A DNA stretch of 64,000 bases from Paenarthrobacter sp. (GCA_031179305.1 JAPSHX010000013.1:1-64000); one strand, 5' to 3'; shown: positions 50,575 to 59,578, numbered from the stretch's first letter. The notes: a model not told the origin generated them from the letters alone. Made by a program: numbers and translations.

Positions 50575-50594
50575 GTCATTGAATGACGCGTCAT
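50575..50594. promoter_or_regulatory. Overlapping palindromes in the marR/MFS divergent region
   Basis: GTCATTGAATGAC (50575-50587) and the perfect ATGACGCGTCAT (50583-50594) overlap, 15 bases before the MFS start. They share the TCATNNNATGA/ATGAC theme, and a related ACGTCATAATATT lies at 50547-50559. These are good candidate sites for the MarR protein. Confidence 0.6.
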
Positions 50595-50608
50595 GTAGAT
50601 TCAGGGCC

Positions 50609-52051
50609 ATGACCTCACCCACCACCCTCAAAACCTCATCTGAGCCGCCTTTGGTTTCAGCCGTTCACTGGACGCGTGCCCAGTGGCTGCTGCTCATGGT
50701 TGTGTGCACCGTCCTGGCTTTGGACGGGCTGGACGTCTCCATGGTCGGCGTTGCCCTGCCGTCCATTGGACAGGAGCTCAACCTTGGAACCGACTCCCTG
50801 CAGTGGATCGTTTCCGCCTATGTCCTGGGCTACGGGAGCCTCCTGCTCCTCGGTGGCCGCCTCGCCGATCTGTTGGGCCGGCGTCGAATCTTCCTCATTG
50901 CGTTGACCGTATTCGCCGCGGCGTCGCTCCTTGGCGGGCTGGTGGACGACCCTGCCATCCTGATCGCCACGCGGTTCATCAAGGGACTTGCCGCTGCCTT
51001 CACGGCACCTACCGGCTTCTCCATCATCACCACCAACTTCGCCGAAGGCCGCGAGCGCAACAAGGCGTTGTCCATCTTCACCACGTTCGGTGCCAGCGGC
51101 TTCTCGCTGGGCCTGGTGGTGGGTGGCCTGATGACCAGCCTCAGCTGGCGTTGGACGTTCCTGGTCTCGGTGCCCATCGCCGTCGTCGTTGTCCTCCTGG
51201 GCATGAAGTTCATCCCGAAGGACAAGCCATCGGCGGAGAACAGCGGACACGATATTTGGGGCGCCGTCACTCTCGCGCTGGGCATGCTCGGCCTTGTATA
51301 CACCTTGGTTTCAGCACCGGAGCAGGGCTGGGGATCTGTGGCAACAATCGCCGGATTCGCAGTTTCCATCGCCGTGCTGGCAGCCTTCGCGGTGATCGAG
51401 AACAAGGTCAAACATCCGCTGATCCGCTTCAGCATCCTCAAGGAAGGTTGGGTAGCCCGAGCCAATCTCAGCGCCGTGGGGCTGTTCGGCTCCTATCTCA
51501 GCTTCCAGTTCATCGTCACCATGTACCTGCAATCCGTGCTGGGCTGGACGCCGCTGGGAATGGCACTGGCTCTGCTTCCGGCAGGACTGTTGGTGGCCAC
51601 GAGTGCGCCGTTTGCCGACCGGCTCATTGAGAAGTTCGGGGCCACGCAACTAATTCTGACCGGGCTCACTGCGCTGGGATTGGGCTACGTCTTGTTCCTC
51701 AGGGTTGGCACCACTCCGAACTACGTGTTGGATATCCTGCCGTCCGTGGTCCTGCTGGGCATCGGCTTTGCGCTGGCGTTCCCGTCCATCAACGTCCAAG
51801 CGACGGCCGGGATCAAGGATTCCGAGCAGGGGCTGGCTGCTGGATTGATCCAGACCAGTACCCAAGTGGGAGCCGCCTTGGTTTTGGCGGTCACCACGGC
51901 GCTGGTCAGCGGACATGGCCAGGCCGCCGGAACCGTCAGCGCCCAAGCCATGCTGGAACAGTACCGTCCGGGCCTTATCCTGAGTGCCGCCGTCGCCATC
52001 GCCGCCCTCTTGGTTGCGGCAGCACCGCCCAAGCGCCGCGTCCGCTCCTAA
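50609..52051 (+). CDS. MFS drug efflux transporter, DHA2 (EmrB/QacA) type
   Basis: This 480-residue protein has about 14 helices. DHA2 signatures are 'LDGLDVSMVGVALPSIGQELNLGTDSLQWIVSAYVLGYGSLLLLGGRLADLLGRRR' (motif A) and 'SGFSLGLVVGGLMTSLSWRWTFLVSVPIAVVVV' (motif C region). It should expel drugs or other hydrophobic compounds using the proton gradient. I chose the ATG at 50609 over 50573, since the shorter form places the normal 25-residue tail before helix 1. Regulation by the divergent MarR is likely. Confidence 0.9.
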   Translation: MTSPTTLKTSSEPPLVSAVHWTRAQWLLLMVVCTVLALDGLDVSMVGVALPSIGQELNLGTDSLQWIVSAYVLGYGSLLLLGGRLADLLGRRRIFLIALTVFAAASLLGGLVDDPAILIATRFIKGLAAAFTAPTGFSIITTNFAEGRERNKALSIFTTFGASGFSLGLVVGGLMTSLSWRWTFLVSVPIAVVVVLLGMKFIPKDKPSAENSGHDIWGAVTLALGMLGLVYTLVSAPEQGWGSVATIAGFAVSIAVLAAFAVIENKVKHPLIRFSILKEGWVARANLSAVGLFGSYLSFQFIVTMYLQSVLGWTPLGMALALLPAGLLVATSAPFADRLIEKFGATQLILTGLTALGLGYVLFLRVGTTPNYVLDILPSVVLLGIGFALAFPSINVQATAGIKDSEQGLAAGLIQTSTQVGAALVLAVTTALVSGHGQAAGTVSAQAMLEQYRPGLILSAAVAIAALLVAAAPPKRRVRS

Positions 52052-52094
52052 CCTCCGCGTTTTCCCCTGTACACAGCCGCAATTGCGAGGTCTC

Positions 52095-53015
52095 ATGGGA
52101 CCTATGAGGAACTACCTCACGGAGTACAGGCACGAACTGCAGCGCACGTTCACAGGAACGTCGGGCACGCCTCCGGAGTGGGTGCCGCGCCTCGCGGAAG
52201 GGAACGACGCCGGATATCACCTTCCGGGGTCGGCAGTCTGGGCTGTGCACGGCCATGTGGCCACCATCGTTGCCGGGATCAGGGTGCTGTTGATGCAGGC
52301 CCTGCATCCCGGTGCGCTGGCAGGGGTTTACGAGCACTCCGGTTTCCAGAAAGACCCACTCGGACGGTTGGCTAATACGGTCCGATGGATTTTCACTGTG
52401 ACCTACGGTTCCACGGAGGCAGCCGAAGCTGCGACCGCCCGAGTACGGAAGATCCACGAGCGCGTCCGGGGAACGTATGTGGACGGCAACGGAGTTTTTC
52501 GCGAGTACGCCGCCAACGATCCCGAACTCCTCCGTTGGGTCCACATCACCTACGCGGACTCCTTCATTACCGCCAACCGCATCTGGGGCCGGCCCATCCC
52601 AGGTGGGCCCGACGCCTACGTTCGCGAATGGGCAGCGGCAGGGCGGCTCATGGGAGTGGAGGACCCGCCGCTGACCGAGGACCAGGTCCGCGAAGAACTT
52701 GAGCAGTGGTACGCCTCCGGGATACTCCGGGCTGATGAGCGCTTGGCCGAGACGGTATCGTTCATTCGCTATCCACCCCTGAGCCCGCTCCTCAAACCCG
52801 GTTACACCATCCTGTTCGCGGCCGCCGTCGCAAGCCTTGAGCCCAAATACCGCGAGATGCTGGGTATTCGTCGTGCCGGGATTGGTCCGGTTCCCCTGCC
52901 CGTCATCACCGCTGCCCGGGCTGTCCTGGGCATGGTCCGGTTTGCCTTGGGTTCCCACGGGCCAAGTGAGCAGGCCGCCCGGCGTAGGTTGCAGAGGCTC
53001 GGCTACGCGGCTTGA
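52095..53015 (+). CDS. Oxygenase MpaB family protein (DUF2236)
   Basis: This 306-residue protein matches the DUF2236/MpaB' family: 'LPGSAVWAVHGHVATIVAGIRVLLMQALHPGALAGVYEHSGFQKDPLGRLANTVRWIFTVTYG', with the His-containing 'QALHP' and 'RVRKIHERVRGTY' segments, and 'WVHITYADSFITANRIWG'. Relatives include latex-clearing protein and MpaB' oxygenases that bind heme. The natural substrate is unknown. It starts at ATG 52095, 44 bases after the pump gene, so it may be co-transcribed. Confidence 0.88.
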   Translation: MGPMRNYLTEYRHELQRTFTGTSGTPPEWVPRLAEGNDAGYHLPGSAVWAVHGHVATIVAGIRVLLMQALHPGALAGVYEHSGFQKDPLGRLANTVRWIFTVTYGSTEAAEAATARVRKIHERVRGTYVDGNGVFREYAANDPELLRWVHITYADSFITANRIWGRPIPGGPDAYVREWAAAGRLMGVEDPPLTEDQVREELEQWYASGILRADERLAETVSFIRYPPLSPLLKPGYTILFAAAVASLEPKYREMLGIRRAGIGPVPLPVITAARAVLGMVRFALGSHGPSEQAARRRLQRLGYAA

Positions 53016-53030
53016 GGTGCGCCCCACCCC

Positions 53031-53178
53031 CGCCGAGGAGTGAGATCTCACCTCTTTCGCACCCTCAAAACGCCGAAAGCTCACCCCTCGGCGCAATCCC
53101 CTGTTGAGTGGGCTTCGCCGAGGGGTTAGCTCTCAACCCTTACGCGTGCTTATTCAGCCGAGAGCTCACCCCTCGGCG
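53031..53178. repeat. Cluster of four alternating REP-like palindromic units
   Basis: The unit CGCCGAGGGGTGAGCTCTC occurs four times in alternating orientation: plus at 53031-53051 and 53116-53136, minus at 53075-53093 and 53159-53178. Each copy carries one or two changes (for example GAGTGAGATCTCAC in the first). Adjacent opposite copies can pair into hairpins. The cluster fills the space between the convergent MpaB-like and putA genes and may stop transcription or stabilise 3' ends. Confidence 0.75.
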
Positions 53179-53197
53179 CATGCCCTTGTTACGCCCC

Positions 53198-56100
53198 TTA
53201 GATCAGGTGATCCGACAGGTGGTTCGGCGTACCGAAGCGGTGGGCCGTGATGGACACAGCCTGCTCGCGGAGGAACGGGAGCATCTCGATGCGGCCGGCC
53301 TGGGTCACAGCACCGTGGTAGACCGCGACGTCCGGACGGCCACCCATTGCTGCGCTCAGTGCGGCGAAGTCGCCACCGATCAGGCGGATCCGGCCGGCGT
53401 CGAAGTTGGCCGCACGGGCCATCCACGCGGCGTCGTCCTCAATCCGCACGCTGACGCCCAGGTTCGCGAACACGGTCACCACCGCGTCGGGAAGCACGAC
53501 GGCGGAGCTCACCTTGAGCGCCGAACCCGCCACTGCACCGGCTGCTACGACACGGAGCAGCTCAGCGAGTCGCTCACCTTCGGAAAGCCGGATGGTGACC
53601 GGGAGGGAACGGTAGCGGAAGACGTTGCGCTCTGCAGACAGTGCGGAGACGTCCTTGCAGGTGCCGAACTCGGCTTCCCAGGCCGCTGCGTCACTGAAGA
53701 GTGACTGCTGCAGGGTCTGCAGTTCCTCAGCGGACACGTCCGCTGACTTTGCGGCGGAGAGAATCTGCGCTGCAGCGCCTTGAAGCACGGTGCCGCGCTT
53801 GGCCTTGGCCTCGTCGGGGAGCCAGCTGCCCAAGCCGATCAGGTAGTTCGGTCCGCCGGCCTTGGTTCCGGCACCGACGGCCGACTTCTTCCAGCCACCG
53901 AACGGCTGGCGCTGGACGATCGCGCCCGTGATGCCACGGTTGACGTACAGGTTTCCGGCCTGGATGGTGTCCAACCAGACGCCCATTTCGGCGGAGTCCA
54001 GGGAGTGCAGGCCTGCGGTGAGGCCGTACTCGATCTCGTTCTGGATAGCGATGGCTTCCTCGAGGGTTTCAGCTGTCATGACACCCAGCACCGGGCCGAA
54101 GAACTCGGTGAGGTGGAAATAGGAGCCACGCTTGACGCCCGAGCGGATGCCCGGGGACCACAAGCGGCCGGTCTCGTCCAGGCGCTCGGGCTTGACGGCC
54201 CAGGTTTCGCCGTCGCCCAGTGTGGTGAGGGCGTTCAGGAGCTTGCCGTTGGCCGGTTCGATGATCGGCCCCATCTGCGTGGTGGCGTTGTCCGGGTAGC
54301 CCACCGTCAGGGAACGTGCGGCGTCGATCAGCTGGTTGTGGAAGCGGGCGCTCTTGGCCACCGAGCCCACCAGGATTACCAGCGACGCAGCCGAGCACTT
54401 CTGGCCGGCGTGGCCGAACGCCGAGTACACAACGTCCTTTGCAGCGAGGTCCAGGTCAGCACTGGGGGTGACGATGATGGCGTTCTTACCGGACGTCTCC
54501 GCGAGCAGCGGCAGGTCCTGGCGGAAGCTACGGAACAGCTCGGCGGTTTCATAGCCGCCGGTGAGGATCACGCGGTCGACGCTTGGGTGCGAGACCAGAC
54601 GGGTGCCAAGCTCACGTTCTTCGAGCTGCACCAGCGCCAACACTTCGCGCGGCACGCCGGCTTCCCACAGGGCTTCCACCATCACGGAACCGGAGCGGCG
54701 GGCCTGCTTTGCAGGCTTGATCACGACGGCGGAGCCTGAGGCGAGCGCTGCGAGAGTGGATCCTGCGGGGATCGCCACCGGGAAGTTCCATGGCGGGGTC
54801 ACCACGGTGAGGTTGGCTGGGACGAACGTGGCGCCGTCCACCGTTTCCAGGTCCTTGGCACGCTCGGCGTAGTAGTGCGCAAAGTCGATTGCTTCGCTGA
54901 CCTCGGGGTCGCCTTGGTCGATGGTCTTGCCCGTTTCGGACGCCATGACTTCCAGCAGCTCGGCCCGGCGGGCTTCGAGGGCCTCGCCGGCACGGTGCAG
55001 GATGGCTGCGCGCTCCGCCGCGGGACGGGCACCCCAGGCCTTGCCGTGGTCCACCGCAGTGGCGATGATGCGGTCCAGTTCAGCGGCGTCGGAGACCTTG
55101 GTGGCATCGACGGTCTTGTTGCCGGCGGTGGAACCGGGAATGCGACTGAGGATGTCGCGGCCCCAGGCACGGTTGGCCGGGAGCGCCGGGTCCGTGTCGG
55201 GGGTGTTGCTGAAGCCCTCAAGCGGGGCAGGCCCTGCCGGGAGGCGGCGGTCCTGCTTGCGGTTGGGGCCCGGAACTTCGGCCGTCATGCCGGCCAAGGA
55301 GTCCAGGAAGCGTTGCTGCTCGCGCTTGAAGAGGGCTTCGTTTTCACTGAGTTCGAAGACCGCGCTCATAAAGTTTTCCTGGCTCGCACCTTCTTCGAGG
55401 CGGCGGATCAGGTACGCAATGGCGACGTCGAACTCACCCGGGTGGACCACCGGTGTGTAGAGAAGCAGGCTGCCGACGTCCTTGCGGACCGCGGTGGCTT
55501 GGCCGGTTGCCATGCCCAGAAGCATTTCGAACTCGATACCCTTCGTCACACCCCGCTGCTTGGCGAGCAACCAGGCGAAAGCGACGTCAAAGAGGTTGTG
55601 GCCTGCGACGCCGATGCGGACCGCGTCAATGCGCTCCGGGGTGAGGGCGTAGTTGATGACGTTCTTGTAGCTGGTATCAGAGTCCTGCTTGGTGCCCCAG
55701 GTGGCCAGCGGCCAGTCATGCAGGGAGGCTTCAACCTGCTCCATGGGAAGGTTGGCACCCTTGACCACACGGACCTTGACGGGGGCACCACCCTGGGCAC
55801 GGCGGGCGGCAGCCCATTCCTGGAGTTCCTGCATGGCGCCAAGGGCGTCCGGGAGGTAGGCCTGGAGGACGATTCCGGCCTCAAGGTTTCTGAACTCGGG
55901 CATGTCCAGGATGCGCTTGAACACCGCAATGGTCATGCTGAGGTCCTTGTATTCCTCCATGTCCAGGTTGATGAACTTGGGCTTGGGGAATGAAGCAGCA
56001 AGGCGGTAGAGCGGGGTGAGCTTCTCCACCACGTGGTCGACGGCTTCGTCGAAGGCCCACGGGGAGTGCGGTGCAACGGTGGAGGACTCCTTGATGGAAA

Positions 56101-56659
56101 CGTAGTCCACGTCATCACGGGCAAGGAGCTTCAGCGTGCCTTCCAGGCGACGCTGGGCTTCGTGTTCACCCAGGACCGCTTCGCCCAGGAGGTTCACGTT
56201 GAGGTGTACCCCGTCCTGGCGGATCTTGGCAATGGCCGGGCCGAGCTTGGCGTCGGTGGCGTCCACAATGAGGTGGCCCACCATTTCGCGGAGCACCCGG
56301 CGGGCGATCGGGATGACCACCTGCGGGACGATCGGAGCCATGACGCCACCTACGCGTACAGCGCTGCGCATGTACCACGGGAGGAACTTGGGCACCTTCG
56401 GGGCGAGCTCGGCGAGCTTGCGGCCGGCGACCGACAGGTCCTCGGGGCGGATGACGCCGTCGACGAATCCGACAGTGAAGTCAAGGCCGTTCGGGTCCTT
56501 CAGGACGCCGGCGAGGCGCTGCGCGGATACATCCACGGGGATCTTGCCGGCTTCGGTAAGCCAGTGGCGGACCAAGGCGATGGCTTCCTGGGCCAAAGCA
56601 TCGAACTGCCCGGAATCCTGGGTGCGCGGGGCGGTGGCATCCGGGAGGGTGCTGGTCAT
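53198..56659 (-). CDS. putA: Bifunctional proline dehydrogenase / glutamate semialdehyde dehydrogenase
   Basis: This 1153-residue enzyme converts proline to glutamate. The N-terminal FAD-dependent PRODH barrel has 'LQAYLPDALGAMQELQEWAAARRAQGG', 'RVVKGANLPMEQVEASLHDW' and 'FEMLLGMATGQ'. The aldehyde dehydrogenase follows ('LTVVTPPWNFPVAIPAGSTLAALASGSAVVIKPAKQ'), with catalytic Glu near residue 721 ('LLAETSGKNAII') and Cys near 755 ('GHAGQKCSAAS'). There is no N-terminal ribbon-helix-helix domain, so it is not a self-repressing PutA. A C-terminal domain of about 150 residues follows. The divergent LysR gene is the probable activator. Confidence 0.95.
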   Translation of the reverse strand: MTSTLPDATAPRTQDSGQFDALAQEAIALVRHWLTEAGKIPVDVSAQRLAGVLKDPNGLDFTVGFVDGVIRPEDLSVAGRKLAELAPKVPKFLPWYMRSAVRVGGVMAPIVPQVVIPIARRVLREMVGHLIVDATDAKLGPAIAKIRQDGVHLNVNLLGEAVLGEHEAQRRLEGTLKLLARDDVDYVSIKESSTVAPHSPWAFDEAVDHVVEKLTPLYRLAASFPKPKFINLDMEEYKDLSMTIAVFKRILDMPEFRNLEAGIVLQAYLPDALGAMQELQEWAAARRAQGGAPVKVRVVKGANLPMEQVEASLHDWPLATWGTKQDSDTSYKNVINYALTPERIDAVRIGVAGHNLFDVAFAWLLAKQRGVTKGIEFEMLLGMATGQATAVRKDVGSLLLYTPVVHPGEFDVAIAYLIRRLEEGASQENFMSAVFELSENEALFKREQQRFLDSLAGMTAEVPGPNRKQDRRLPAGPAPLEGFSNTPDTDPALPANRAWGRDILSRIPGSTAGNKTVDATKVSDAAELDRIIATAVDHGKAWGARPAAERAAILHRAGEALEARRAELLEVMASETGKTIDQGDPEVSEAIDFAHYYAERAKDLETVDGATFVPANLTVVTPPWNFPVAIPAGSTLAALASGSAVVIKPAKQARRSGSVMVEALWEAGVPREVLALVQLEERELGTRLVSHPSVDRVILTGGYETAELFRSFRQDLPLLAETSGKNAIIVTPSADLDLAAKDVVYSAFGHAGQKCSAASLVILVGSVAKSARFHNQLIDAARSLTVGYPDNATTQMGPIIEPANGKLLNALTTLGDGETWAVKPERLDETGRLWSPGIRSGVKRGSYFHLTEFFGPVLGVMTAETLEEAIAIQNEIEYGLTAGLHSLDSAEMGVWLDTIQAGNLYVNRGITGAIVQRQPFGGWKKSAVGAGTKAGGPNYLIGLGSWLPDEAKAKRGTVLQGAAAQILSAAKSADVSAEELQTLQQSLFSDAAAWEAEFGTCKDVSALSAERNVFRYRSLPVTIRLSEGERLAELLRVVAAGAVAGSALKVSSAVVLPDAVVTVFANLGVSVRIEDDAAWMARAANFDAGRIRLIGGDFAALSAAMGGRPDVAVYHGAVTQAGRIEMLPFLREQAVSITAHRFGTPNHLSDHLI

Positions 56660-56782
56660 GGGGGCTCCTTCTGAGGCGGAGAAGTTTGTTTGTTTCCATC
56701 AGTATGGATCTACAATCACGTTAGGAAAAGCGATCTTTTCTGACGAATATTGATTACCCATCCCGAACCTTTGGAGGCTGCC

Positions 56783-57712
56783 TTGCTGGATGTCCGCAGG
56801 CTGCGTTTGCTGCACGAATTGAAGATCCGCGGAACCCTTGCCGAGGTTGCCGACGCGATGCAGTACAGCCCTTCATCGGTTTCCCAGCAGCTGACGTTGC
56901 TGGAGAAAGAAGCAGGGGTGGAACTGCTGCGCAAAGCGGGGCGCCGCGTACAACTGACACCTCAGGCAGAAATACTCGTGGCCCACACCGCTGCCCTGCT
57001 GGAAACCTTGGAGCGCGCGGAGACCGAACTCGCAGCTTCGCTGTCCATGGTCACCGGCACGGTCCGGCTCGCAGTGTTTCAATCCGCCGCGTTGGCGCTC
57101 CTTCCGGATTTCCTCAGCATCATGCGCCAGGAGTATCCCGAGGTCCGCGTGGAGATGACCCAGCGTGAGCCCGAGACCGCACTCTACGAAACCTGGGCGC
57201 GCGACTTCGATCTCGTGGTGGCAGAGCAATACCCAGGCCACGCCGCCCCGCATCACAGCGGCCTGGACCGTGTGATCCTCACCAGCGATGCCATCCGCCT
57301 GGCCACTCCCCCGGTGGGATTGGGCGGCGAAACTGTTTCTTCGCTTGCGGACACCGCCTCAATGCCGTGGGTCATGGAGCCCCGGGGGGCCGCCTCCAGG
57401 CATTGGGCTGAGCAGGCGTGCCGTTCGGCGGGGTTCGAGCCCGACGTACGTTACGAAACGGCCGACCTCCAAGCACAGATCCGGCTCATCGAATCCGGAA
57501 ACGCCGTGGCGCTCATGCCGGACCTGGTGTGGACGGGGAGAACCCGCACCGTCCAACTCCTGGACCTCCCGGGCCTTCCGAAGCGAACCGTGTTCACGTC
57601 CACCAGGACCGCCGGCCGCATCCACCCTGCAACCGCAGCCTGTCGTGAAGTGCTGGAGCGGGTTGCTGCGGCACAACAGCAGGATGCCGAGCAGCAGGCT
57701 GACGCCGGCTAA
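56783..57712 (+). CDS. LysR family regulator, probably of putA
   Basis: This 309-residue regulator has helix-turn-helix 'LDVRRLRLLHELKIRGTLAEVADAMQYSPSSVSQQLTLLEKEAGVELLRKAGRRVQLT', followed by a LysR effector domain ('GTVRLAVFQSAALALLPDFLSIMRQEYPEVRVEMTQRE'). I chose the TTG at 56783 because GGAGG lies five bases upstream and the family begins here; a TTG at 56750 is also open. It is divergent from putA with 123 bases between the starts, so proline-responsive control is likely. Confidence 0.9.
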   Translation: MLDVRRLRLLHELKIRGTLAEVADAMQYSPSSVSQQLTLLEKEAGVELLRKAGRRVQLTPQAEILVAHTAALLETLERAETELAASLSMVTGTVRLAVFQSAALALLPDFLSIMRQEYPEVRVEMTQREPETALYETWARDFDLVVAEQYPGHAAPHHSGLDRVILTSDAIRLATPPVGLGGETVSSLADTASMPWVMEPRGAASRHWAEQACRSAGFEPDVRYETADLQAQIRLIESGNAVALMPDLVWTGRTRTVQLLDLPGLPKRTVFTSTRTAGRIHPATAACREVLERVAAAQQQDAEQQADAG

Positions 57713-57867
57713 TCTGACTGGGCTGGCCAGCTGGCCGGCTGGCGACACGCAAATTCGTGCGCGCCCAGGATCAGGGCCCATGACACGCGGATTTGAGTGT
57801 CCCCTGCCCGGCTCCATGGCGAGGCCAAACATGGGTGTCCCGGGTTTGTGGTCGAGGGAACGCAAAA

Positions 57868-57891
57868 GGCCCCAGTCCGAGGACTGGGGCC
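57868..57891 (-). terminator. Terminator of the tRNA-Ser gene
   Basis: An 11-base GC-rich stem (57868-57878 and 57881-57891; GGCCCCAGTCC) is followed on the minus strand by TTTTGCG. It lies six bases beyond the 3' end of the tRNA, a typical factor-independent terminator. Confidence 0.85.
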
Positions 57892-57896
57892 AAACG

Positions 57897-57981
57897 CGGA
57901 GAATGGGGGATTTGAACCCCCGAGGGCGTTAACCCAACACGCGTTCCAGGCGTGCGCCATAGGCCGCTAGGCGAATTCTCC
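57897..57981 (-). tRNA. tRNA-Ser (GGA anticodon)
   Basis: An 85-base tRNA on the minus strand. The acceptor stem is GGAGAAT/ATTCTCC with discriminator G. The anticodon stem CACGC/GCGTG closes a seven-base loop CTGGAAC with anticodon GGA (plus-strand 57945-57947). A long variable arm, typical of serine tRNAs, follows, then a T arm with GGTTCGAATCC. The CCA end is not encoded. Confidence 0.95.
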
Positions 57982-58286
57982 TTGCTTCCGATTCGAAAGC
58001 AGATACTACTGTACCTGAGAATTTCGGCATCGTGTAATCGGGCTGAATCACCATCCGCGGAAGGGTTCGAAGATAAGCCCGTTAACGGAAAAATGGACGC
58101 CCCCAACGCGCCCATTCTTGCGGTATCACCGTTGAGCTGCCGGGTCCGGCCCCTCGCTCCCAGGCCCCGCAGCTCACAACCTTGAGATTGCCCCAATCGG
58201 TGTACATACCCATGGTCCGCTGCGGTCCCTCGTTTTGCAATGGTTGAGACCTGTTTGTAGCCGAAGTTTATTGACAGGATGTCCTT
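57982..58286. promoter_or_regulatory. 305-base spacer with probable tRNA promoter
   Basis: No gene is supported here. On the minus strand TTACAC (58032-58037) and TACAGT (58008-58013), 18 bases apart, make a fair promoter for the tRNA-Ser gene. On the plus strand AGGA eight bases before 58287 is the ribosome site of the next gene. The rest shows no clear structure. Confidence 0.4.
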
Positions 58287-58610
58287 ATGGCTCAGCTGCA
58301 TGCCCTGGTTCTCTACGTTCCTGAGACGCATATCGAGGAGGTCCTCCTGGCCATAGGCGACGCAGGCGCCGGGCGAATCGGCGACTATTCCCACTGCGCC
58401 TTTACTTCGCCAGGCACTGGCCGCTTCACGCCGCTGCTTGGAGCGCGCCCCTTTATTGGTGAGGTGGGGATCGAGGAGCAGGTGCCCGAAACCCGGGTTG
58501 AGTGCGTTGTTCAGGAGGACATGCTCGACGGCGTCGTGCAGGCTTTGCGCGCGGCGCACCCTTATGAGGAGCCGGCTTTCATAACGTGGCCGGTGAATGG
58601 CTGGCGGTGA
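58287..58610 (+). CDS. NIF3/YqfO-like domain protein
   Basis: This 107-residue protein matches the small CutA-like domain found alone or inside NIF3/YqfO proteins: 'YVPETHIEEVLLAIGDAGAGRIGDYSHCAFTSPGTGRFTPLLGARPFIGEVG' and 'ALRAAHPYEEPAFITWPV'. The HPYEEPA motif is diagnostic. The function is unknown; the domain may bind metal or regulate NIF3 proteins. It is convergent with the HTH gene at 58622. Confidence 0.85.
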   Translation: MAQLHALVLYVPETHIEEVLLAIGDAGAGRIGDYSHCAFTSPGTGRFTPLLGARPFIGEVGIEEQVPETRVECVVQEDMLDGVVQALRAAHPYEEPAFITWPVNGWR

Positions 58611-58621
58611 CGGGGAGCAGG

Positions 58622-59110
58622 TCAGGCAAAGATGGGCATTCGCCCGGCAGCCAATTCTCCATTGATCATTGCGATCTCGTCGGCGGACAACAGCCTTGCA
58701 TCCCCGCTAACGGCATGGCTCGAGACTGTTGCCCAGTTGACGACGTCCGACCAGCACCACAGTGAGACTCCCGCCTGAATGGCTGGACGAGGGAATGGAA
58801 AGGCCGCTTGCCGCTGGCCAGCAATCCAGTGAGCCACAGCCTGTCGCGTCGTTCCCAGCCGCTCGGCAATCTCACCCCTCGTGACATAGTCGAAATCAAC
58901 GGCTTGAACCACTCCACCGAGATGACGAATCTGGTCAACAATCCGATGGGCGGCCTCCGTGCCGCTTTCGGCATCCTGCAGGACAGTCACATAGGGCACT
59001 CCAGCGAAGCGAGACACGATCGCATCAAGCTGTTCCGCGAGTAGGTCTTCAACCGGCTCGGGAAGTTCCCCCAACCGGAGACGCACTTCGAAGGGCTGCT
59101 CGGTTTTCAT
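58622..59110 (-). CDS. Helix-turn-helix protein, candidate antitoxin of a HicA-like pair
   Basis: This 162-residue protein has two parts. The N-terminal 75 residues ('FEVRLRLGELPEPVEDLLAEQLDAIVSRFAGVPYVTVLQDAESGTEAAHRIVDQIRHLG') look like a small alpha/beta domain. Then comes a MerR/excisionase-like helix-turn-helix: 'VTRGEIAERLGTTRQAVAHWIAGQRQAAFPFPRPA' and 'LWCWSDVVNW'. It lies 39 bases after the HicA-like gene on the same strand. By position and architecture it may be the cognate antitoxin and autorepressor. I chose the ATG at 59110. Confidence 0.65.
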   Translation of the reverse strand: MKTEQPFEVRLRLGELPEPVEDLLAEQLDAIVSRFAGVPYVTVLQDAESGTEAAHRIVDQIRHLGGVVQAVDFDYVTRGEIAERLGTTRQAVAHWIAGQRQAAFPFPRPAIQAGVSLWCWSDVVNWATVSSHAVSGDARLLSADEIAMINGELAAGRMPIFA

Positions 59111-59149
59111 GGTCTTAGAATATTCCAAAGTGTTGACAAGTGACAACAG

Positions 59150-59416
59150 CTACCGCCGCCCTCTGAGTAATTCATGCTGACCCGGGCACCGACGTGCGTC
59201 GCGCAGAAGGATCTTGGCTCGCTGGGTCGAATTCCTGGGAGTGCCGTCCACTCTCAACTGCGCACCGTTAGATCCACAGGGGCAGTACATGTAGAACTTG
59301 TGCCCCTGCCGCCTCAGCCTCCATCCGGAGACCGCCAGGACACGAACCACAGCGAGCACGTCCTTGTGAATCACGCCGGACACATCTTTGGGGTCCACCC
59401 ACTCCCCACTACCCAT
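59150..59416 (-). CDS. HicA/YcfA-like small protein, candidate toxin
   Basis: This 88-residue basic protein contains 'VLAVSGWRLRRQGHKFYMYCPCGSNGAQLRVDGTPRNSTQRAKILLRDARRCPGQ'. The order G-W..RRQGHK...C-P-C, then a 'TPRN' turn and a C-terminal basic helix, resembles HicA-fold double-stranded RNA-binding toxins, with a Cys pair added. The start is uncertain (ATG 59416 has a weak ribosome site), and an in-frame extension upstream would run into the SRP RNA gene, so I reject it. With the HTH gene at 58622 it forms a two-gene module. Function unproven. Confidence 0.55.
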   Translation of the reverse strand: MGSGEWVDPKDVSGVIHKDVLAVVRVLAVSGWRLRRQGHKFYMYCPCGSNGAQLRVDGTPRNSTQRAKILLRDARRCPGQHELLRGRR

Positions 59417-59578
59417 CCCGCACCATAGCCACACCTTTCCGACGAACCTCTCCTGCAGTACGAGGTCTACCAGCCAGCCCCGACAAAATGAGAAGGCCAG
59501 CCAACCGCCGTCGAGCCTTATCCACAGCCCTTCCAGCCGATTCGAACCGCAACCCAAGTTCGGGTAAGCTTGTCGACG

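Noticed and set aside
51984..52094. Upstream start for the MpaB-like gene
   Set aside because: It overlaps the end of the efflux pump gene and codes for an unrelated Pro/Ser-rich stretch; ATG 52095 has a ribosome site.
54875..55993. 372-codon open frame opposite putA
   Set aside because: Shadow frame of a well-supported gene, with no recognisable domain.
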